A stretch of DNA of 64,000 bases from the NCBI GenBank assembly GCA_009829735.1, contig CM020618.1, forward strand, positions 37,982,894-38,046,893, given 5' to 3'. A program made the position numbers and the translations under genes. Shown here one piece after another: positions 34,577-44,595 of the stretch; positions within the stretch are counted from its first letter, which is position 1, and each line of letters begins with the position of its first letter. This stretch comes from Pyropia yezoensis. Lineage: Eukaryota; Rhodophyta; Bangiophyceae; Bangiales; Bangiaceae. The notes under the pieces are model-generated. The model worked only from the letters and a program-made list of their open reading frames with translations. It was not told the origin of the DNA and searched no databases.

Positions 34577-35717
34577 TCACATGCCCCCTACCCTCCCCCT
34601 CTCCTGAAGCGCCCGGCGCCCCACCTCCAGCGCGCCCACTACCCCCGCCATGTTGCCAAAGCGGGAGCGCATGACAAACGCGTCGACCCCCCCCGTCGTC
34701 AACGCCGGTACGTCCAGGTAGCCCTCATTGGCAGCTACCGTCGCGGCGCGTACGGCCTCGACCAGCCCCGGCCGCTGCACTACCCCCCCCGACAGCACCA
34801 CCACCTGCGGGGACAGCACGTATGTGAGGGACACCACCAGGCCGCCGAGGTAGTGGGCGGCTAGGCCCCACACAGGGTGCCCATCGGGCACGTCCGGGAG
34901 GTCCCCCACGGGAAAGGCCGGGCCGCCGACGCGGTCCGCGAGCGCGCGGGCACACGCCATGGACTCGACGCCCGACGCGTGGGTGGCGAGACAGCCCTTG
35001 TACGGGTCGTCGGGGTGGGGGCGGACGGGGAGGTGGCCCGCCTCGGGGTGCAGCAGGCCGTGCAGGGGGGCGCCGTTGACCACCGCCCCAACGCCAATAC
35101 CCGTGCCAACCGTGATGTAGACAATGTTGGTGACGGACCTGTAGGAGTAGCGGGCGCGGGAAGAGGTAAGGGAGAAACGGTCACGCTCGGGGACTAGTTA
35201 GCATTTGCCGTGACCGGGACAGTACGCCGCCATCCATCCTGCTGCGCAGCGACGCCGTTGCGGGACTCACGAGCAGGGATGCCAACCCAAAGGTCACCCT
35301 CTCTTCCCAGCCCGTCTCCCAAGCACCGTCGCCCCCGCCGAGCCACACGCAAACGCCCCGCGAGCCACCTGCCCCCCCCCCGTCCCCCTTCTGCCCCCCC
35401 TTCCCCTCTCTCCCCCTCAGCCCCCGCTTTGCCATACCCGTGCTCCCCGTAGCGCAGCTCTGCCAGCGCCGGCGCGTTCACATCCGTGTCCAACCCCATC
35501 GGGACGCCAAAGCGGCGGAACGGGTTGAGTACGTTAACCCCCCGCCACGCCACCTTGGGCGTTTGCCGGATGGTGCCGTACGCCGCCGAGGCGGGGTCCA
35601 CGACCAGCGGCCCAAACGAGGCCACCCCAATCGCCAGCAGCGGCAGCGCCGCCGCGGCCACGCCGTCGGCAGCGGCCGCGCGGCGCTGGTCGCCGCCGTC
35701 GCCGCCGCCGCCGTCGA

Positions 35718-35749
<32 letters not shown>

Positions 35750-36264
35750 CCGCCCCCCCCCCCACCGCCCGCGTCGGCGGCCACCCGCGCGGCCACCCAC
35801 GCGACCAGAGCCGGGAGAGTGTCGGCGGGTGCGGCGGTGGGCACCTCAACGCGCTCCACCACCGCCGTCGGATCCGACAGCCGAGAGCGGGCGGCGACGC
35901 AGGTGGTGCCGCCAAGCTCCACCCCGACCAGCCAACCGTCGGCGGGCGGCGCGGCCGGGGGGGCGGTGGAGGGAGGGGCGGTGGAGGGAGGGGGGGTGGC
36001 TGAGGTGGCGGCGGGGGTGGCGGCGGTGGCGGCGGCGACGGCGGCGGCGACGGCAGGGGCGCCGGGGAGGGATTCGGCCGCCACGGCGGGGGCGCCCGCG
36101 CCCGCCGAGGCGGCCGGCGGCGGCGCGGCGGGGGGCAGCCGCGGCGCCCCGCCGTCCGCGGCGGCGGGGCTGGCCGCGCGGTACGCCGCGACTGCGACTG
36201 CGGCAGACGCGACAGCCGCGGCGGCCGCAAAGGACAGCGGAACGGTCACATCACGGAGGGGCAT
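34577..36264 (-). CDS. ROK-family sugar kinase (fructokinase/glucokinase type)
   Basis: Predicted ATP-dependent hexose kinase. Two exons, 36264-35438 and 35138-34577, with a 299-nt intron (donor GTATGG, acceptor CTCCTACAG) inside a Gly codon, give 462 aa. Residues 1-30 are hydrophobic (an anchor or targeting leader), followed by an Ala/Pro-rich linker to about 108. The ROK fold starts with the phosphate loop GVELGGTT (114-121), then SFGPLVVDP (217-224) and TPKVAW (235-240). The catalytic Asp261 is in LDTDVNAPA, and VGTGIGVG (286-293) is the second nucleotide loop. The zinc segment keeps His311, Cys325 and His329, but the final Cys of the family pattern is absent (GVES at 332-335). A Gly/Asp repeat at 166-190 is an expansion. 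Fructose or glucose specificity cannot be told from sequence. Confidence 0.92.
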
Positions 36265-36916
36265 GGTAGCCCCACGACGACCCGCAGGAGGGGGGGGGGG
36301 GGCGCGTGCCTGCCCGCCCAACCGCGCGCGCCGCGCGGCGCAACCGACGGCAGCGGGAGGGGGGGGCTGCGCGGTGGGCGAGAAGAACAAAAGAGGGGGG
36401 CGGGGCGACCAGGGAGGCGAGGGGAAGAAGGGGGCGGCGGCAAAGGGGGGTGGGAAGGCACCCGGCAGCAGGTCGGGGGGGCGTGGGCGGGACGGTGCTT
36501 GCGGGCAGCGGCGGTGTGGCGGCGACTGAACGGGAGTGGCCTGCTTGAGGCGGGCCGGGCAATGCCATCAACGTATGATCTGGCCGGCTTTCCTGAGGGG
36601 GTGCCCCAGATCCGGCGTGATCCGCTCGTCTCGTCGCGAGTCGACGACTCAAAAAAAGAAAAAAAAGTGAAGGCGGGTGGGTCATGTCGGGTGATGCCTA
36701 CTTCGCAGCGCGCACGTCGTGGCCGTGTGAGCTTCACGAAAGAGCAAAGCGCAAGGCGGACACCTCCCCGACACGCGGCGACGCCCACCCCGTATTGCCC
36801 TGCCCCGCCCCTTGCGCCCCGATGCAAGTCAGCCACATTCTATCGGGGGTGGACGGTGCGTGAATGGCCCCCTCTGCCCCCCGCCCCCCCCCCCTTCCCC
36901 GGACCGCATCCCCCCC
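36265..36916. other. Spacer between kinase genes
   Basis: No gene. The ROK and adenylate kinase genes run in the same direction, and this spacer must hold the adenylate kinase terminator and the ROK promoter. Confidence 0.6.
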
Positions 36917-38455
36917 TCATTGTGTCTTGGCGCTCTGGCCCTGCGCCGCCGTCGCCCGGTCCACCGCGGCAAACACCGCCGCGTTGACGTCATCAATGCC
37001 GGCGGCGGCGTCAATGGCAGCGAGCACCCCGCGCTTACGGTAGTACTCGAGCACCGGCGCGGTGCTGGCGTGGAAGGACGCCAGCCGCTTGACGAGCGTC
37101 GCCTCATTGTCGTCTGACCGGCGGATGAGGGGCTCCCCCGTCACGTCATCGACCATGTCCGCCGCGGGCGGGTTGAACTCAGTGTGGTAACTCCGTCCAC
37201 TGGCGGGGTGGAAGAGCCGCCCGGTGATGCGCTTGACGAGCCGCTCGTCCTCGACCTGAAAGTTGAGTGCCGCATCCACCCCCGGCACCGACGCGTCGGC
37301 GAGCATGTCGTCCAGCTTGCGCGCCTGCGGGAGGGTGCGCGGAAAGCCGTCGAGGATAAAGCCTTTCTCGCAAGCGGGGGTGGAGATGTTCTCGCGGATC
37401 AGGCCGACCACGATTTCGTCCGACACCAGCCCCCCCGAGTCCATCACCTGCTTGGCCTCCTTGCCGAGGGAGGTCCCCGCACGGACCGCCGCGCGGAGCA
37501 TGTCGCCGGTGGCCAAATGGCACAGGCAGTACTTCTCCACCAGGCGGGGGGCTTGGGTGCCCTTGCCGCTGCCAGGGGGGCCTACATAATGGACGTGCGT
37601 CGAGGGCGACGGGGAAGAGAGGAACGCACGGGGGATGTGAAGCAGGGGCGACAAATGACAGTTCACAATGGGCAAGAAGCGGGCCCAAGAAACAAGCAGT
37701 AACACAGCGAATGCACCAGGCGGACAGTAAGGAGACGGGACAGCGCCGCCATCAACGCCGAGCGACAAGCAAGGGAACACGATAGGACGGAGCCGGGTGA
37801 GCTTCAGGCGCCAACCGTGCAGCACTGTCGGGCACACTGCCTGTACACAGGGCGAGCACCCCTCCCCCATGAAAAGCACGACACCCGCGTGTTGGCGCGG
37901 TACACAGGGGGGGTACGGTGCCCCTGTCTGTTCCACAGAACAAGAAGAATAAATACAAGGCACCCAACCCTCCAACCGCCCACCGGAACGCGGCACGTAC
38001 CAATGAGGATAAGGCGCTTCTTGCCATCATGCGCCGGTGCATCGTCAGAGCCAAATGAGGCCTCCAGCATCCCACTGGCGGGGTGACGGGGCCAAGTTCC
38101 GCACTCACATCACGACACAAAAAGTCAGACAAAGAGACACCGCAGCCGCAGCCAGCGACCAAGCCTGTCAATACCTTCAAAATAGGAGTCACATGGGCAT
38201 AAACCATCACGCCTCACGTCCCTATTCCCCGACCTTCCTCACCCTCTGCACGTGCCCGCTCTCACAACCCCCCCCCACCCAGGCCCCGCACCCCCCGCCC
38301 CCCAACCCCTCCTCACCGCCCAGCCACCCAAGAAGCAGAGCGGTCGGTCACACGCACCGGCGCTGCATCTCGGCCTTGAGCAGCTCAGACGGCACGTGCG
38401 ACAGCAGGGTCGCCACGAGGTCTGACGGCGGCTGGGGCGCGGCAGCAGACGCCAT
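36917..38455 (-). CDS. Adenylate kinase (plant-type, long form)
   Basis: Interconverts ATP + AMP and 2 ADP. Three exons, 38455-38358, 38074-38001 and 37581-36917, with introns of 283 and 419 nt (donors GTGCGT and GTACGT; acceptors CGCCAG and TATGTAG), give 278 aa. The second intron splits the first Gly codon of the P-loop: exon 2 ends KKRLILI-G and exon 3 continues PPGSGKGTQ (P-loop 58-66). Exon 3 adds the AMP-binding [14 protein letters not shown], the FILDGFPRT motif, the [15 protein letters not shown] start of the LID, a long LID (to about [10 protein letters not shown]) and the closing YYRKRGVL. The N-terminal 40 residues resemble the extension of plant isoforms. No clear transit peptide is visible, so it is probably cytosolic. 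The stop is TGA. Confidence 0.97.
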
Positions 38456-38930
38456 CGCGTATACTCCCCGCAAGTGCCGGCAACAGCGTCGTGGGGGGGG
38501 GTCGGAAGGGGGACCGGGCTGGGGAAAACTAGGGGTGGGCGGTCGCGGCAGTGGGGGCGGAGGCGGAGGACGGGGCTGGCGATCGCAGTGACGGGGAGGG
38601 GGGCAAGACGAAGCGGTGGTCAGCGCCCGAGCCGATCACCGCCCCGCGCGACCATCGACCCGCGAAGTCGTGATTACAGTGGGAAAACGCGGTCGTGAAA
38701 GTACACGACTTTGGTCAGCTGACGTCTCTCAGATTGAGATACAGTACAGCGGTTTAACTATCGGCCCTCCGGGAAACATCCGACTCATCCTGGGAAAGGT
38801 CCCGGGAAAAGCCGGCGTCTAACCTACTAGAGAACGGCCGACAATTACCCATGATTGGCTCGTCGGCGAAAAAGGGGGCGGCTGACGCACCCCGTGGTAG
38901 GTGAGGGTCACGGGCAAGATGTGCGCTGTC
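38456..38930. other. Spacer between adenylate kinase and the Fanzor relic
   Basis: No gene and no terminal inverted repeat matching DNA to the right of the Fanzor was found by eye. Confidence 0.5.
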
Positions 38931-41900
38931 TTAGCGTAGTGCAGTGTCCACCAGACCACGGGGCGCGTCTGTCGCCCCCGTCTCCGCCCGACGTACCCCG
39001 TCCATGGAACTGCCGGCCGCCGCCACCCGTTCCCCACCAGGAGCACCGCGTCGCGTCGTACAGGACGCCGCCGTCGCGTCGCCGTCGACAACCCCCCTAC
39101 CGCCACCGCCACCGCCACCACCACCGCCACCGCCACCACCACCACCACCACCACCGTCGCCGACAGTGTCCACTGTAGCCAGTACGGGCCATACATCGAC
39201 CCGCGTAGTCGCACGGGTGCGACGTATAGGCGGGACGGGAACACCACTTGGAGGACGCTTGGTCGTCCAGGCCCACCTCATACCAAACGGGCGCTTGAAA
39301 GGCCACACGTTGGTACCCGTTAGACGAAGAGCGGCCACCCACGCCATGTTGCGGGCCGCAACGTCGTCCCGATTGCGAATCACGGGCGGGTGTGGCGCTG
39401 GATGACCGGGGCCTTGTGGGGCCGCGAGAGAGCAAGTGTAGCAGCCCTTGGCCGCCCACTCGCTCAGCCGCCGAGCGTCGGCATAGATGGCGCGGTCCTC
39501 GACGGCACAGGCGGCCAGCGCGGCCGCGTGCCGCGCCACAGCAGCAGCACGGGCAGTGGCTCGGACGGCCGCCCGGTAGGCGTCGGGGTCCGGCCCTCGG
39601 CGCGTCACGTGGGTAGCAGAGGGGGAGGCCCGCTTTGGCCGCCCCCGACGCGAACCAGCCGCCATCCGCACACGCCGTGTCGACGGCAGAGGGCCGGCCG
39701 GCGGCCCATACAGCTCTCCTGGAATCTTGGGGGGGGAGTTGCCCGTCGAGTAGATGAGCACCATCTTGTCGTGACACTCGGAGCACGCCTGGCTCGTGTT
39801 GAACTCGTCATGGTCGACAAACCAGCACAGCCGTCGGAGGTGGCGGCGGAGCCAGGCGTCCCCCCCGCGCACGCGCTGGATGACCATGGCCACGACGACC
39901 GCGCCGCCGCCACGGACCTGGCGAAGGAGGCCGCCGGTCAGATCCCGCGCCACCGAGGCAGCAAAGCGGCCGCGTTGGATGGCCTTGCGCACACGCGCCG
40001 TCCGCAGGTGTCGCGTGGCTTTGGCGCCAAATCGCTGGCCGTACGCGGCCGTGTCGCGACGGGCGGCCCACTCGAGCGTTGCCTGTAGGTGCTTGCCGTC
40101 GTCGCCGGTACGCATCGTGCCGTGTGCTGCTGCCAGGTCGACGGGTGGTGGGTGGCGAGCGACGCCGCCTACGTCACCCGCCGCCGCCACCAGTCCCGCC
40201 ACCGACGCCGCCACCGGTCCCGCCTCAGTACCGCTGCGTGCCCGCCACTGCTTCCACGCACGGGCCAAAAAGGTACCGCCGCTGGCCTCGCGAAAGTGGG
40301 CGGCACTCAGGCTGTAGCGAAGGCCGTGGACGGGTGCCAGTCGACGACACCCCTTGCGCCGGGGCAGCGCGTGCACCCGGTCCTGCACCGGCGCGTCTGG
40401 GGTGGTGCGTCTGGCACTGTTGCCCGCCGCGGCAGTGGGGTCCACCAGCCACCGTGCCACCTTCTCGGCCTCGTGACGGGGCACAGTCCACCGGGACAGG
40501 CGCGTGTGACGCAGCACACGCCGCACCGAAGTGGCGAGCTGGGTGCGGCGGGCTCGTCGGATGGACGCCTGCGGCCCACGCCGCACGCGCCCGTGGCCAC
40601 CGCCGGGGCTCGCCATCTTGTAGGTCTTTGCCTCGGGGGGCGTCGTCGCACCCGCCGCCGCCGGGGCCCCCGCCGCCGCATCATCGTCGCTCCCCTCGGG
40701 TGACGACCGCCGCGCTTGTCGCTTGGAGCGGCCCCCCCCTCTTCCCGCCCCAGCAGCTGGGGCGCCCGCCGCCGCCCGCTTTCTAGACCCCTGGGTGGGT
40801 GGCAGTCGGGCATGGTTGCGGCTGCCGCCACCCCGTCTTGGACGCCCGCCCCACGCCGGAGCGCCACGGCCGCCCGGTTGAGCGCGTCCAAGCCCATATG
40901 GCGGGACCACGCGGCGCGCATCGCGTCTACAGCGGGGCGGGCGGGGAGGTCTGCCGTCGCCACGCGCTCACCCGGTGCTGCCGACAGTACGGCAGACCGT
41001 CTTGGGTTTTCGCCGACCATCTGGAGCCACCGGACGCGCGCCAACGGCAGGCCAGCCCGCTCGAGCTGCGTCTATACCCCCACCCAGGACGCAAAGCCTT
41101 TTCCGCTGCGGTCCCGTGCACCTCCACCGCCGTCCAGCTTCTTTGCCCAGGCCACCGCCCGCGCCTCGGCCTCTGCGGCCGTGTCGGGTCGAGACAGAAA
41201 AATCGTCACCGCCACGCCGTCGGTAGACAGCTGGGAGGAGGCCCGGTTGGCGCGGCCACCGACACCAGCCATGGCGGCCAGCACCGCTGCACCGCCTGTT
41301 CGCAGCTCTGGCCATGCCCGAAGACTGGGGTGGCCACGCACCCCCACGCCAGTGGCGACCGAGACTGACCGCAACAGGGCGAGCATCTTGTCCGGCACCA
41401 GCGTGCCGTGACCGTGGAGCACCGCTCGGGCGCCAGGGATGAGGGCGTACGGGCTCTCCACACCCACATTCAGGACGTGGTGGAGAAACGGCACGTACGC
41501 CTACTAGCGGCGCTTCTTTGCAGGCGTTGCTGGAAAGAGGCCCGCCACAGAGGGTGGCATGGCCGCCCGCATGACGGCCACCCGTTGCGCCAGCGCCTGG
41601 ACCAGGTGCTGGGGGACGCCGTCGAGGCCCCGCCGGGCCGGCGTTGCCTTGTCCGCGGTACCCGCGCGGCGTGGTCGGCGGCTGCGTCCGCGACGGTCGA
41701 CACCAGGCGCCGCAATGCCACGTCGAGGACGCGCAGCCTGAGGAGGCAGAGCTTGGTAGCCGCCCCAGAGAGGTCCTCGAGCTCTGCTTGCAGCGCCGTC
41801 TCCACCGCCGCGCGCGTGTCGGCGTCGTCCTTGTTGTCCCCAAACATCGCCCTTGCGAGGACGCCCACCGGCACGGTACACGCCCGCGACTCCCGTCCAG

Positions 41901-42657
41901 TGCTCTAAATCGTGTCCTTGCAGTCGGGGTCGACGCCGCGGTCGTAGGCCGCTGGCACACCCCCACAGTGCCGCTGCACCGGGCAGGCGGCGTCCCCGCT
42001 GCTGTGGCCCCCTCCCAGGCAGTCGCGACACTTGCACGCAGCCTTCGTCGCCGCCGCTGGGACGGCGGCGGCAGCGGAGGCGGCAGCGGCTGCCGGCCCT
42101 GCAACAGCCGGGGCCTTGCAAGAGCTGACCTTGTGCCCCTGCTCGCCACATCCGCCACACTTTTGCGTCCGCCGCTTGCGGGCGGGCGGTGCGTCCGTGG
42201 CAGCCTCGCGCCGGGGCAAGCCCGCGGCGGCCACGCCAATCAGACCAGCGGCCGTCTTGGCGCGTGCGGCGAGCTCCACCTCCGCCTCGCTTGCCGCCGC
42301 CCGACCACCACAGTACACGCTGACCGCCTCTGCTGCGTCTGTGATGGCCGCGACGAGGTCCTCGCCGGCGCCGTCGAGGGGGACCGCCGCCTCCCCATCC
42401 TTGGCCGCCTGCTGCAACTGCGCGACGGCGGCAGACCAGCCGCCCGACGAGGCCGCGTCGCCACCTGGGGGTGTAGACACGCCCTGCAGGCGGCTCAGGT
42501 TGGCGGCGAACACCGCCGGCTTGAGCGTCACAACGTTGCGTGCGTCTTGAACATACGCCTGCTCTTGTGCCGGGTCCCACTCCTCGTCCGAGGTGGTGTC
42601 GCCGTCCAGCCCGTCGACGCCAATGTCTTGGTCGCTGCCGTCGTCATCATCGTTCAT
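38931..42657 (-). pseudogene. Fanzor (eukaryotic TnpB-like RuvC nuclease) pseudogene
   Basis: Fanzors are transposon-borne, RNA-guided nucleases related to TnpB/Cas12. From the ATG at 42657: an acidic N-terminus, then a zinc knuckle KCGGCGEQGHKVSSC and a second Cys/His cluster CKCRDCLGGGH. A helical region (about 41870-41520) and FLHHVLNVGVESPYAL lead to STDGVAVTIFL (about 41215), matching the family's TDG.. strand. The C-terminal half (from about 40690) is open: YSLSAAHFREASG, DEFNTSQACSECH (first zinc pair, about 39770-39815), CYTC (second pair, about 39435) and RNRDDVAARNM (RuvC-III Asp, about 39345-39375). Damage: in-frame TAG at 41905, a TAGTAG pair at 41501-41506, TAG at 41072, and frame changes near 41660 and between about 40780 and 40690. 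The candidate RuvC-I reads GLESGRRR (40778-40789) where GLDPG is expected. About 120 residues separate the zinc pairs. Confidence 0.82.
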
Positions 42658-42671
42658 CGTGAGTCCGGGGC

Positions 42672-42755
42672 GGGGGGGGGGGGGGGGGGGGGGGGGGGGG
42701 AGGGAAACAGGGGGGGGGGGGGGGGGGAGGGAAACGGGGGGGGGGGGGGGGGGGG
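42672..42755. repeat. Three long G runs (29, 18 and 20 nt)
   Basis: G runs at 42672-42700, 42710-42727 and 42736-42755 are separated by AGGGAAAC-type spacers, just upstream of the Fanzor ATG. This is a strong G-quadruplex candidate. Confidence 0.9.
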
Positions 42756-43050
42756 CGGAGGCGGATGAGCGGGTGTTGTGTGTGGGAACGTTTGTGAGGA
42801 GGGTGGGTGGGATTGTCGACGGTGGCTGACGGGGTCGGCAAAGATGGGGAACCGCGGGGCACCACCCACCGCCCTATTTATCGTCTGGCAAGGCACCATC
42901 CGGGCCGGGGTCCTCACTGCCGCACGCGTGCTGTAGACGTTGGCGACGGGCTACACGGGCCGTCAGGAGGCCGGCGGCCCAGGTCCTCCCAACCCCTCCA
43001 GCCCCCCCCTCCCAGCCCCCCCCCCGCGCGCCTCCCGCTCCCCCCCCCCG

Positions 43051-43081
<31 letters not shown>

Positions 43082-43654
43082 CCACCCCCTAACCGACGCT
43101 GCCTCTCGCCCCCTCGGAATCTGAGCGCCACCCCCCAACCGACGCTGCCTCTCGCCCCCTCGGCATCTGAGCGTACACCGTCGTCGCGCAGCAAGCAACT
43201 CTGCCAGAACAGGCTGCCGTCGGTCGATGTGGGTCATCGACCACTGCCGGGCAGGGGGCTCAGCGGAGGATGCTCGCACCGCCATGTGCCCCTGTGGGCT
43301 GTCGCGTGGCCTTAGCTCGCCGCCCCAGAAATGAAAGGTCCTTCTCATCTCCGAGGCACCCGTGGCCGACGGTGGCTGCCGTGAGAGTGTCCTGTGGCGC
43401 GGCGGTGGTGGTGGTGGAGGGGCTCGCGGTGGCGGTGGTGGGGCTGGCGGTGGTGGTGTGGCGGCGGCGGTGGTGGTGACGGGGTTGGCGGCCCAATTGC
43501 AGACCGCGCACAGACGCTGTGCTCATGGCAGCCGACAGTAGCACGACGGCGGGTGCGGGACGGAGTGCACCGCATGCACTGCGGCATTTGAGCCGACTGA
43601 CACGCCAGCACGTGCGGCTCGCCCAACCATGGCGAGCGAGCGCCCGCTCCCCGT

Positions 43655-43689
<35 letters not shown>

Positions 43690-43813
43690 CCCCCCCTTCC
43701 CCTTTTTCACCGGCGACACGAAAACACGTCTACACAAGCGGCGGGCTAGGGCTGCCAGTGACCGCGGGGGGGGGCACAAACGCGGACAGTTTGCCGACGG
43801 CACGTATGGGAGA
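42756..43813. other. Spacer with repeats, no gene supported
   Basis: Includes a C30 run (43051-43080), a 46-bp tandem duplication and a C31 run (43656-43686). GATAAATAG on the minus strand near 42880 could be a Fanzor promoter element. Confidence 0.5.
43081..43172. repeat. 46-bp direct tandem duplication
   Basis: Copies at 43081-43126 and 43127-43172 differ at two positions. Confidence 0.95.
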
Positions 43814-44023
43814 GTGACCGCCACCGTGCTGCGGGGCAATAACAGCACTGCAATTGAACTCACCCTCGGCACTGCCTGCTCGCTGCGGTGCATGTGGAGC
43901 GGCGTGTTGGGACGCGGGCACCCGGCCTTTTGGTGCTTCCGGCAGGCCCCGTCCGTTTGCAATGCACTACGAGCACCGTTTGGGAAAAATGTCATCCTGG
44001 ACGTCTTGGTGGGAGGATTGGCA

Positions 44024-44056
<33 letters not shown>

Positions 44057-44230
44057 CGGGGGTGCAGTCGTGTACTGCAAAGCCACCGCCACAGACGGCA
44101 TTGTCATGCTGCGAGCTCACCGCGCGGTGCATCCAAATGGCCTGTCACTAGCACACGACACCACGCGGGCCGCGTGGACCTACGGCTCTCGTCGGGCCCG
44201 GGGGCGCCGAGGGAAGCGACTGACCTGACC
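43814..44230 (+). pseudogene. Unrecognised open frame split by a G33 run
   Basis: A protein-like frame (NNSTAIELTLGTACSLRC, then GHPAFWCFRQAP) runs from about 43814 to a G run at 44024-44056. A protein-like sequence resumes in another frame (VVYCKATATDGIVMLRAH) to 44228. The run length is the probable cause of the shift. The Cys/Trp spacing looks extracellular, but no family is recognised. Confidence 0.25.
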
Positions 44231-44350
44231 TGCATGTGGCTGAACGTGCGGCCGACGGATGAGAGCACCCATCCCCGGACACCCCCGTTACCGTCCAATT
44301 CAACATCATCTCGCGCCGCCGCCCAAATCCCCTCCCCTCCCGCTTGATCC

Positions 44351-44595
44351 GCGTCGGTGTCAGCCGGTGATCAGGCTCCTCGGAATTAGAAATTCAATTC
44401 GTCCCCCCTCCCCCGCCCGTCGCCCTCTCTTTATGGTTTCCCCCCCACTCCCACCTGCCCCTCTTGGCCCTCCCACCCTATCTATTTAGCGTCGGTGGCG
44501 GCCGGTGATCGGGCTCCTCCGAATTCGAAATTCAATTCGTCCCCCCTCCCCCGCCCCTCGCCCTCTCTTTATGGTTTCCCCCACACTCCCACCTG
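44351..44595. repeat. 107-bp direct repeat, two copies 138 bp apart
   Basis: Copies at 44351-44457 and 44489-44595 share GAAATTCAATTCG and CTCTTTATGGTTTCCCCC, with scattered substitutions. Confidence 0.9.
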
